From Anaerolineales bacterium (GTDB lineage Bacteria > Chloroflexota > Anaerolineae > B4-G1 > DUEL01), in contig DQUX01000376.1 in assembly GCA_015662065.1 (NCBI GenBank), positions 1 through 5,481 of the forward strand: a DNA stretch of 5,481 nucleotides. Reading direction: 5' to 3'. How positions within the stretch are numbered: the stretch's first letter is position 1; each line of letters starts with the position of its first letter. Made by a program: the position numbers and the translations under genes. This document shows, piece by piece, positions 1 to 5,150 of the stretch. Under the pieces are notes generated by a model. The model searched no databases and was not told the origin of the DNA. It worked only from the letters and a program-made list of their open reading frames with translations.

Positions 1-37
1 CGAAGTCGAAGGGCGAAGTCGAAGGGCGAAGTCGAAG
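1..37. repeat. 13-bp direct tandem repeat (about 2.8 copies, may continue left of the window)
   Basis: The unit CGAAGTCGAAGGG occurs at 1-13 and 14-26, and a third, shortened copy (CGAAGTCGAAG) at 27-37, after which the pattern stops. Each unit itself holds two CGAAG words. The unit length is not a multiple of three, which argues against an in-frame coding repeat at the end of an upstream gene. The array begins at base 1, so its true length is unknown. It lies about 60 bp upstream of the operon promoter. No function can be assigned; it may be a simple intergenic minisatellite. Confidence 0.8.
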
Positions 38-96
38 ACCATCCAAGCCGGGCGAACTCGCCTGCGCACTGAAGCACACCCGCGGTGGGTCTGCGG

Positions 97-125
97 TTGA
101 CACTCGAGTTCCTCGGAAATATACT
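97..125 (+). promoter_or_regulatory. Sigma-70-type promoter of the four-gene operon
   Basis: A perfect -35 hexamer TTGACA (97-102) is followed after exactly 17 bp by a -10 hexamer TATACT (120-125, one mismatch to TATAAT). The predicted transcription start is near 130-132, giving a leader of only about 38 nt before the GTG start at 170. That is too short for a cobalamin riboswitch. The 8-bp palindrome ACTCGAGT (102-109) overlaps the end of the -35 box and the spacer. It could be part of a repressor site, but it is short and may be chance. The AT content here stands out against the GC-rich surroundings. Confidence 0.75.
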
Positions 126-169
126 TCCAAGGGAGGAGACGATCAAGAGACTGGCCAAGGGGGTACGAA

Positions 170-1834
170 GTGAAGACCGTCGTTGCTGCTGCGCTGGGAG
201 AGTGTGTCCACGTCGCTGGCGTACTCAACTTCCTCCGGCTGGCGGAGGCCGCTGGCTGGAAAACCGTCTTCCTCGGCCCGGCTGTGCCGGTCGAGCGGGT
301 TCTGGAGGCCGCCCGGCGCGAGGGGGCGGACCTGGTCGGCGTCTCCTACCGGCTGACGCCGGAGACCGGCGAGCGGCTGCTGGCGACATTCGCCGAGGCG
401 GCGGACGATCTCCATGCCGCCGGCGTCTGTTTCGCCTTTGGCGGCACGCCCCCCGTGGCCGAGCGGGCCCGCGCTCTGGGCTTCTTCGAGCAGGTCTTCG
501 AGGGCGGTGAGCCGCCCGAGGCGGTGCTGGCCTATCTGAAAGGCCGGTCGCTTGGCGAGCCCACCGCAGCCGATTTCCCTCAGGCCACCGTGGAGCGAAT
601 CCGCTGGAAGAGTCCCTTCCCCATCAACCGGCACCACTTCGGCCTCCCCACGCTGGAGGCCACGCGCGAGGGGATCGCCCGCATCGCTGAGGCCCAGGTG
701 CTGGACGTCATCTCGTTGGGGATCGACCAGGATGCCCAGGAGAACTTCTTCCACCCCGATCGGCAGGACCCCCGCCGAAGGGGAGCGGGTGGGGTGCCGG
801 TGCGGACCCCCGAGGACTACCGTATCCTCTACCAATCCAGCCGTCGCGGCAACTTCCCGCTGCTGCGCACCTACTCTGGCACCGATGACTTCCTCCGCTT
901 GGCAGAGATGTATGTGGAGACCATCAATATCGCATGGTGCGCGATTCCCATCTTCTGGTTCAACCAGATGGACGGACGGGGGCCCTGGGACCTGGAGGGC
1001 TCCATTCGCGAGCACCAGAAGGTGATGGCCTGGTACGGAGAGCGCGGCATCCCGGTGGAGCTGAACGAGCCGCATCATTGGGGGATGCGGGAAGCGCCGG
1101 ACGTGATCTTCGTTGTCTCGGCGTACCTCTCAGCCTACAACGCCCGTGCCTTCGGCGTGCGCGACTACATCGCCCAGTTGATGTTCAACAGTCCGCCGGG
1201 CCTCTCCGATGGGATGGACCTGGCCAAGATGCTGGCCTGCCTGGACATGATCGCGCCGCTGGCGGGGCCAACGTTCCGCATTTGGCGTCAGACGCGGACC
1301 GGACTCCTGAGCTACCCGCTGGACACGGACGCGGCCCGGGCGCACCTGGCAGCCAGCGTCTATCTGCAGATGGCGCTGCGCCCCCACGTCCTCCATGTCG
1401 TCAGCCACGTCGAGGCGCACCACGCCGCCACCGCCGAGGACGTGATCCAGGCCTGCAAGATGGCTCGCCGGGTGGCGGATAATGCCCTTCGCGGTCAGCC
1501 CGACATGACCGCTGATCCCGCGGTACAGGCGCGCAAGGAGGAGCTGGTTCGGGAGGCGCAGGTGACCCTGGCGGCGATTCGCAGCCTGGCCGGGCCCGGT
1601 GTGGATGATCCCTTCACCGACCCGGTCGCGCTGGCCAGGGCCGTGACGGTGGGGGTGCTGGACGCACCCCACCTGCACAGTAACCCCTTCGCCCGCGGGC
1701 AGATCGTCACCCGGATCGATCGGCGAGGGGCGTGCGTCGCAGTGGACCCCGAGACTGGCCGGGCGCTCTCAGAGGAGGAGCGACTGGAGAGATTGCTGGG
1801 TGGAGATCGCTGGCTGAATGAACCGGAGGGCTGA
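170..1834 (+). CDS. Cobalamin-binding mutase-like protein: B12-binding domain fused to a glutamate-mutase-E-like barrel
   Basis: Predicted adenosylcobalamin-dependent carbon-skeleton isomerase of unknown substrate, 554 aa, cytosolic (no signal peptide or membrane segment). Residues about 1-125 look like a B12-binding Rossmann domain. A CVHVAG stretch at 12-17 sits where DxHxxG is expected, so His14 and Gly17 are kept but the Asp is Cys12. A Ser follows at 59 (GVSYRLT) and a GG at 91-92 (FGGTPP). Residues about 145-545 resemble the epsilon (E) subunit of methylaspartate/glutamate mutase. Similar points are WYGERGIPVELNEPHHWG (288-305), the helix-rich VSAYLSAYNARAFGV (316-330), VEAHHAATAEDV (414-425, like the E-subunit helix near the cofactor) and a C-terminal VGVLDAPHLHSNPF segment (494-507). 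In classical glutamate mutase the two domains are separate S and E subunits; here they are fused. The GTG start is chosen because AAGGGGG (157-163) lies 6 bp upstream and the conserved B12 domain begins directly after it. It is the first gene of the operon, and its stop abuts the next ATG. The family assignment is from remembered motif similarity; substrate and catalytic activity are inferred. A non-catalytic B12 protein is possible. Confidence 0.8.
   Translation: MKTVVAAALGECVHVAGVLNFLRLAEAAGWKTVFLGPAVPVERVLEAARREGADLVGVSYRLTPETGERLLATFAEAADDLHAAGVCFAFGGTPPVAERARALGFFEQVFEGGEPPEAVLAYLKGRSLGEPTAADFPQATVERIRWKSPFPINRHHFGLPTLEATREGIARIAEAQVLDVISLGIDQDAQENFFHPDRQDPRRRGAGGVPVRTPEDYRILYQSSRRGNFPLLRTYSGTDDFLRLAEMYVETINIAWCAIPIFWFNQMDGRGPWDLEGSIREHQKVMAWYGERGIPVELNEPHHWGMREAPDVIFVVSAYLSAYNARAFGVRDYIAQLMFNSPPGLSDGMDLAKMLACLDMIAPLAGPTFRIWRQTRTGLLSYPLDTDAARAHLAASVYLQMALRPHVLHVVSHVEAHHAATAEDVIQACKMARRVADNALRGQPDMTADPAVQARKEELVREAQVTLAAIRSLAGPGVDDPFTDPVALARAVTVGVLDAPHLHSNPFARGQIVTRIDRRGACVAVDPETGRALSEEERLERLLGGDRWLNEPEG
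1648..1673 (+). other. Strong GC-rich inverted repeat inside the mutase-like gene
   Basis: The arms GGTGGGGGTGC (1648-1658) and GCACCCCACC (1664-1673) are complementary over 10 bp with one bulged G and a 5-nt loop TGGAC. The hairpin lies about 160 nt before the stop codon, within the codons for VTVGVLDAPHL. In a GC-rich gene such pairing can be accidental. It has no U-tract, so it is not a standard terminator. A role in mRNA stability or in adjusting expression of the downstream genes is only a possibility. Confidence 0.35.
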
Positions 1835-2938
1835 ATGAGCGAGCGGACACGCTACACCGTCATCGGCGCGGGTCACGGGGGGAAGGCGATGGCTGCCCAC
1901 CTGGCACTGATGGGCTTCCCCGTCACCCTGTACAACCGGACCCCGGAGAATGTGGCCGCCGTCAAGACGCGGGGCGGGATCGAGCTGAAGAGCTACGAAG
2001 GGGGCCCCCACGGTTTTGGGCGGCTTGGGCTGGTCACCTCCGACGTAGGAGAGGCGCTGGAGGAGGCGCAAGTTATCATGGTTGTAGTCCCCTCCACAGC
2101 CCACGCCGACATCGCCCGGGCCACTGCCCCCCATCTGCAGGATGGCCAGATCGTCGTGTTGAACCCCGGCCGGACCGGAGGAGCTCTGGAGTTCGTCTAT
2201 GTGCTGCACGAGTGTGGCTGCCAGGCCGATGTCACCGTGGCTGAGGCGGAGACGCTGGTCTACGCCAGCCGGTCGGAAGGGCCGGCTCAGGCTCGCATCT
2301 TCCGCATCAAGGAGGCCGTGGGGGTAGCCGCGCTGCCTGCGGTACGCACGCCGCGGGTCCTGGAGGCGCTTTCCACTGCATATCCCCAGTTCATCGACGG
2401 CACCAGCATCCTTCACACCGGCCTGAACAACATGGGCGCCATCTTCCATCCTGCCCTCACCCTCCTCAACGCTGGGCGCATCGAGTCGACCGGCGGCGAG
2501 TTCCAGTTCTACATCGACGGGGTGACCCGGTCGGTGGCCCGCGTGCTGGAGGCCCTGGACCGGGAGAGGGTGACGGTCGCGGCGGCGCTGGGCATCCGTG
2601 CGCGAACGGCCCTGGAATGGCTGCGTATGGCGTACGACGCCACGGGAATGGACCTGCACGAGGCGATCCACAACCAGCGTGGGTACTACGGGATCACGGC
2701 GCCGGGCACGCTGAACCATCGGTACATCACCGAGGACGTACCCATGAGTCTGGTGCCCATCGCCGCGCTGGGGCAGCGATACGGCGTGCGGGTGCGCGGG
2801 GTGGAGAGCATTATCCGGCTGGCGTGCATTGTCCACCGCACCGACTACTGGCGGCGCGGTCGGACGCTGGACAAACTGGGTATCGAGGAGTTGAGTGTGG
2901 ATGAAGTGGTGCGGTATGTGATGGAGGGAGAGCTATGA
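1835..2938 (+). CDS. NAD(P)-dependent octopine/nopaline dehydrogenase family oxidoreductase
   Basis: A 367-aa soluble dehydrogenase. The N-terminal Rossmann fold carries GAGHGG (11-16) after a beta strand (YTVIGAG). The second strand ends in LYNR (32-35), where Asn-Arg instead of an acidic residue suggests a preference for NADP(H). VVVPSTAH (83-90) is the usual nucleotide-fold strand. The C-terminal half matches the opine dehydrogenase domain: GLNNMGAIFHP (196-206), with His205 in the place of the family's catalytic His, then NHRYITEDVP (294-303) and a terminal helical bundle. Family members reductively join amino acids to 2-oxo acids or act on related 2-hydroxy or imino substrates; the substrate here is unknown. 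The ATG follows the upstream TGA with no gap, and GGAGGG (1825-1830) lies 4 bp before it, inside the end of the upstream gene, so translational coupling is likely. Length is typical for the family. A role as partner of the B12 protein is inferred from operon position only. Confidence 0.85.
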   Translation: MSERTRYTVIGAGHGGKAMAAHLALMGFPVTLYNRTPENVAAVKTRGGIELKSYEGGPHGFGRLGLVTSDVGEALEEAQVIMVVVPSTAHADIARATAPHLQDGQIVVLNPGRTGGALEFVYVLHECGCQADVTVAEAETLVYASRSEGPAQARIFRIKEAVGVAALPAVRTPRVLEALSTAYPQFIDGTSILHTGLNNMGAIFHPALTLLNAGRIESTGGEFQFYIDGVTRSVARVLEALDRERVTVAAALGIRARTALEWLRMAYDATGMDLHEAIHNQRGYYGITAPGTLNHRYITEDVPMSLVPIAALGQRYGVRVRGVESIIRLACIVHRTDYWRRGRTLDKLGIEELSVDEVVRYVMEGEL

Positions 2939-3177
2939 TCACCGTCCAGGTCAAACTCTTCGCCACCCTCCGCCGCCACTATCCCAACCTGGGCATCGGC
3001 GAGGTGCTGACGGTGGGGCTGCCGGACGGGGGGACGGTGGATCAACTGGTGGAGCAACTGCGCCTCCCCGCCGATCAGATCAAGGTCGTCTTCATCAACG
3101 GCGTGGTACGGGATGGGAGCCACCCCCTGGCAGATGGGGATGAGGTGGGGATCTTCCCGCCAGTGGGCGGGGGGTAG
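2935..3177 (+). CDS. MoaD/ThiS-family beta-grasp sulfur-carrier-like protein
   Basis: An 80-aa ubiquitin-like small protein, the usual size for MoaD or ThiS. It starts with a beta strand (ITVQVKLFATL, 2-12), has the central helix VDQLVEQL (35-42), the strand VVFINGVV (51-58), the segment HPLADGDEVGIFPP (63-76) and a glycine tail. In this family the C-terminal Gly-Gly carboxylate is adenylated by an E1-like enzyme (MoeB/ThiF) and converted to a thiocarboxylate that donates sulfur for molybdopterin, thiamine or other products. This protein ends in GGG (78-80), one Gly more than the usual terminal GG. No E1 partner, moaE or thiG lies in the window, so neither molybdopterin nor thiamine synthesis is supported by context. 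Its start overlaps the preceding stop as ATGA (2935-2938), with GGAGGGAG at 2923-2930 as ribosome binding site, which indicates tight coupling to the dehydrogenase. Family call firm; pathway role unknown. Confidence 0.85.
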   Translation: MITVQVKLFATLRRHYPNLGIGEVLTVGLPDGGTVDQLVEQLRLPADQIKVVFINGVVRDGSHPLADGDEVGIFPPVGGG

Positions 3178-3180
3178 GTC

Positions 3181-3834
3181 ATGCCCGGCGATCTCCTCCG
3201 CGTGACCTTCCCCGCCACTGGCGGCGGGCCGCTGCTGGAGGGCTGGCTGCACCTGCCGGGCGGGTCAGAGTCAGCTCCGGCCGCGGTCGTCTGCCATCCG
3301 CACCCCCTGATGGGCGGCACGATGGACAACGCCGTCGTGACGGCCGTATGTCGCACGTTGGCCGAGCGGGGGCGGGCAGCGCTGCGCTTCAACCTCCGGG
3401 GAACGGGCCGCAGCGAGGGCGCTTTCGATGAGGGACGCGGCGAGATGGACGATGTAGCCGGCGCGGTGGACTTCCTGTGCGCCCGAGCGGAGGTGGATCC
3501 CAGCCGACTGGCGGTAGCGGGTTACTCCTTCGGCGCCTGGGTTGCGCTGCGCCACGCCGTCCGCGACCCCCGACCGCGCTGGCTGGCGGGCATCGCCCTG
3601 GTGCAGGACCACTACGCCGAGCCCTTCCTGGATAACGATCCACGGCCCAAGCTGCTCATCGCTGGGGAACATGACCCGTGGGCACCGGCCGACGCGCTGC
3701 GCGCCTACGGGGCGCGGCTCCGGTCACCCAAGACAGTCCGCATCATCCCCGACACCGACCACTTCTTCAGGGGGCAAGAGGATAGGGTGGCCAGGATCGT
3801 CGCAGACTGGTTGGAGGCATCCGCGCCTGGATGA
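3181..3834 (+). CDS. Alpha/beta hydrolase of the CHPHPxxGGTMDN type
   Basis: A 217-aa serine hydrolase with the compact alpha/beta fold and no cap domain or signal peptide. The early motif VCHPHPLMGGTMDN (37-50) and FNLRGTGRSEG (70-80) are characteristic of the predicted alpha/beta-superfamily hydrolases grouped as COG2945, related to dienelactone hydrolase and acyl-peptidase-like folds. The triad is visible: Ser116 in GYSFGA (114-119), Asp165 in GEHDPW (162-167) and His194 in DTDHFF (191-196). The exact ester, thioester or amide substrate is unknown for most of the family. It begins 3 bp after the stop of the MoaD/ThiS-like gene, with only a G-rich stretch (about 3167-3178) as a possible ribosome binding site, so it probably depends on re-initiation. 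It is the last gene of the operon. A hydrolase for a thioester, thiocarboxylate or activated acyl intermediate of the pathway would suit the context, but this is inference. Confidence 0.85.
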   Translation: MPGDLLRVTFPATGGGPLLEGWLHLPGGSESAPAAVVCHPHPLMGGTMDNAVVTAVCRTLAERGRAALRFNLRGTGRSEGAFDEGRGEMDDVAGAVDFLCARAEVDPSRLAVAGYSFGAWVALRHAVRDPRPRWLAGIALVQDHYAEPFLDNDPRPKLLIAGEHDPWAPADALRAYGARLRSPKTVRIIPDTDHFFRGQEDRVARIVADWLEASAPG

Positions 3835-3851
3835 TCCGCCTCGGGATAGAG

Positions 3852-4019
3852 AGCAAGAGAAAGGGCGGCCATTCGTGAACGGCCGCCCTTGTGGTGCCGT
3901 CTCGCTCCCGGCGCGGTAAGGCGCTCCGTTAGCGGGTTTCTTGTTCCGCCTACCTTTGGCCGGTAGAGGGCCTGGGTGCCCCATCATACGCCGGGAGCGG
4001 AGGACGGGTCCCCTTAGCT
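3852..4019 (-). ncRNA. Candidate structured small RNA, family not recognised
   Basis: A probable stand-alone RNA of about 165-170 nt, running from a start near 4019 to the U-tract after the terminator hairpin. The core is closed by a long inverted repeat. CGCCGGGAGCG (3989-3999) pairs perfectly with CGCTCCCGGCG (3903-3913), and the pairing extends outward with one bulge through 4001-4007 and 3897-3902, giving about 17 bp. Inside, on the - strand, are a GGGGC/GCCCU hairpin (about 3967-3982), CUACC-GGCCAAA-GGUAG (about 3950-3966) and CGCU-AACGG-AGCG (about 3922-3934). An alternative pairing joins GGUAGGCG with CGCCUUACC (about 3946-3953 with 3914-3922). The competing pairings suggest a multi-branched or pseudoknotted fold. 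No open reading frame of note is present. I see no hallmark of tRNA, tmRNA, SRP RNA (no GGAAGGAAGCA-type loop), RNase P or a common riboswitch. Size would suit a 6S-type regulator, but the fold is not clearly the 6S single long hairpin. It could instead be the leader-less remnant of an inverted-repeat element. Confidence 0.5.
3861..3890 (-). terminator. Intrinsic terminator hairpin between convergent transcripts (possibly bidirectional)
   Basis: AAGGGCGGCC (3861-3870) and GGCCGCCCTT (3881-3890) are perfect reverse complements over 10 bp with a 10-nt spacer (ATTCGTGAAC). Read on the - strand, the hairpin runs into TTTCTCTTGCTCTC, a U-rich tract suited to rho-independent termination. Read on the + strand, it is followed by GTGGTGCC with almost no U-tract, but it starts 26 bp after the operon's last stop and could still slow or end that transcript. 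It fits best as the end of the small RNA transcribed from 4026-4054. Confidence 0.75.
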
Positions 4020-4025
4020 GTTTCT

Positions 4026-4054
4026 ATAATACCCCATCGCGGGGGGAATGTCAA
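4026..4054 (-). promoter_or_regulatory. Near-consensus sigma-70 promoter reading towards the small RNA
   Basis: On the - strand, TTGACA (4049-4054) is followed after exactly 17 bp by TATTAT (4026-4031), one mismatch from TATAAT. The predicted start is an A near 4019. It lies 57 bp downstream of the mutM stop codon and points away from mutM, with no protein gene on this strand before the terminator at 3890-3861. This is what marks the stretch as an RNA gene. The spacer contains C-runs and G-runs. Confidence 0.75.
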
Positions 4055-4111
4055 TAGAACAGACGAGCGGAACGCACTTCGACACAACGGCAGCGCGGCC
4101 CGGCAAGCCCC

Positions 4112-4930
4112 TCACGCCTGCTGGCACCTCGGGCAGAGGTGAGTCCCCCGCCCCCCCACGACGATACGCTCGATGGGCGTCCCGCAGCGGGGGCATGGCC
4201 GCCCGACCCTCCCGTAGACCGCCAGCTCTCGGTTGAACGTGCCCGGCCGGCCGTCCGCGCCCACATACCCTCGATCCTCCAACGTGGTCCCTCGCCGGTC
4301 GATGGCCTCCGCCAACACCTCCCGGATCGCCCGGTGAAGACGGAGCACCTCCTCCCCGCTCAACGTGTCCGATCGGCGGAGAGGATGGACCCGCGCCCTC
4401 CAGAGGGCCTCGTCGGTGTAGATGTTCCCCAGGCCGGCCAAGAACCGCTGGTTCAGCAGGAGCGGCTTCAACCGAGCCCGCCGCCCCGCCAGCATCTCCC
4501 TCAGCCGCTCCGGCGTGAACGCCTCCCCCAACGGCTCCGGCCCCAGCCCCTCCAGCACCTCCTCGGGATCGACCGTCAGCACCGCCCGCCCGAACTTGCG
4601 GGGGTCGGAGAAACGGACCCGCCGGCCGTCGTCCAGCATCAACAACACCCGCGCGTACCGCTCCTCTCCCACCCCCTCCGGCTCCAACACCAACCGCCCG
4701 CTCATCCCCAGGTGGATCAGCAGATGATCCCCCCCCTCCAACCGGATCACCAGCCATTTGCCTCGCCGCCCCACCCCCAGGAGCCGCCGGCCCACAAGCC
4801 GCTGCACGAAGACCGTGGGGTCCGGCGCGGCGATGGTCCGCGCCCAGCGCACCTCCGCCCCCACGATCCGCCGGCCCACGGCCTCCCGCAGCCCCTGGGC
4901 GATGGTCTCTACCTCCGGTAGTTCCGGCAT
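4112..4930 (-). CDS. mutM: Formamidopyrimidine-DNA glycosylase (Fpg/MutM)
   Basis: Bifunctional base-excision-repair enzyme that removes 8-oxoguanine and formamidopyrimidines opposite C and cleaves the abasic strand by beta,delta-elimination. It is 272 aa, the normal length. The start MPELPEVE gives the catalytic Pro2 (Schiff-base nucleophile), Glu3 and Glu6. Lys58 (GRRGKW; Lys57 after Met removal) is conserved. Void-filling residues fit Met76 (GMSGR) and Arg111/Phe113 (SDPRKFG). The helix-two-turn-helix lies around LNQRFLAGLGNIYTDEAL (159-176). The C-terminal zinc finger is CPRC (246-249) and CPRC (266-269) with Arg261 in GGRGTH. The full set argues for an active Fpg and not an Nei-type homologue. 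The start is fixed because Pro2 must follow Met1; GGATGAGG and GAGGGG lie just upstream. It is transcribed on the strand opposite the operon. No clear promoter is seen in the 220 bp above it, so co-transcription with the YbjN-domain gene is possible. Confidence 0.97.
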   Translation of the reverse strand: MPELPEVETIAQGLREAVGRRIVGAEVRWARTIAAPDPTVFVQRLVGRRLLGVGRRGKWLVIRLEGGDHLLIHLGMSGRLVLEPEGVGEERYARVLLMLDDGRRVRFSDPRKFGRAVLTVDPEEVLEGLGPEPLGEAFTPERLREMLAGRRARLKPLLLNQRFLAGLGNIYTDEALWRARVHPLRRSDTLSGEEVLRLHRAIREVLAEAIDRRGTTLEDRGYVGADGRPGTFNRELAVYGRVGRPCPRCGTPIERIVVGGRGTHLCPRCQQA

Positions 4931-5118
4931 CCCCTCACAACCTCATCCCGGGCAGTCCCCCAAAAGCGCCGGTCGCCTCGACGCGGAACCGTCGCGCACA
5001 AAACCGCGCCGCCGCACAGGGACACATCCCCGTTCCCCCCAACGGTCGGCGCAAAATGACCTCGCCAGCCCGGCTCCCCAGACCGGGACGACGGCAAGGG
5101 TCAATTGAGATTGTGGCA

Positions 5119-5140
5119 GCAGGCCGGAGGTCCGGCCAGC
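5119..5140 (-). terminator. Small GC hairpin after the YbjN-domain gene, weak terminator candidate
   Basis: GGCCGG (5122-5127) and CCGGCC (5132-5137) pair around a 4-nt loop, with two more outer base pairs (5119-5120 with 5139-5140) across an A-A mismatch. It begins 11 bp after the TAG stop of the YbjN-domain gene. There is no U-run after it on the - strand (UGCUGCCACAAUC follows), so it may not terminate well and mutM could be read through from upstream. The remainder of the 4931-5150 gap holds GC-rich sequence in which I see no promoter or RNA gene. Confidence 0.3.
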
Positions 5141-5150
5141 GCTTCGGTCC

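Noticed and set aside
1..37. CRISPR array
   Set aside because: The copies are directly tandem with no unique spacers, and the unit is far shorter than CRISPR repeats.
126..169. Cobalamin riboswitch in front of the B12 protein gene
   Set aside because: The leader from the predicted start is only about 38 nt, far too short, and no B12-box-like sequence is seen further upstream.
143..1078. Long open frame on the - strand opposite the mutase-like gene (311 aa)
   Set aside because: High G+C produces long antisense open frames. The + strand frame has clear family motifs, and this one shows none.
1769..2836. Long open frame on the - strand opposite the dehydrogenase gene (355 aa)
   Set aside because: Shadow of the + strand gene, with low-complexity Arg/His/Pro-rich translation and no recognisable domain.
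3914..3953. tRNA-like fold
   Set aside because: The hairpins do not give a 7-bp acceptor stem, no T-loop GTTCRAAT-type sequence is present, and no CCA or anticodon arm of the right spacing is seen.
3897..4007. Miniature inverted-repeat transposon
   Set aside because: The inverted arms could suggest it, but I see no flanking target-site duplication, and the promoter and terminator in matching orientation are better explained by an RNA gene. Not fully excluded.
4048..4236. Small 62-aa + strand open frame overlapping the RNA promoter and the mutM 3' end
   Set aside because: No ribosome binding site or family resemblance; most of it is the reverse of mutM.
4139..4921. 260-aa open frame on the + strand through mutM
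   Set aside because: Translation is proline- and glutamine-rich with no domain, while the opposite strand encodes an intact Fpg with every catalytic residue.
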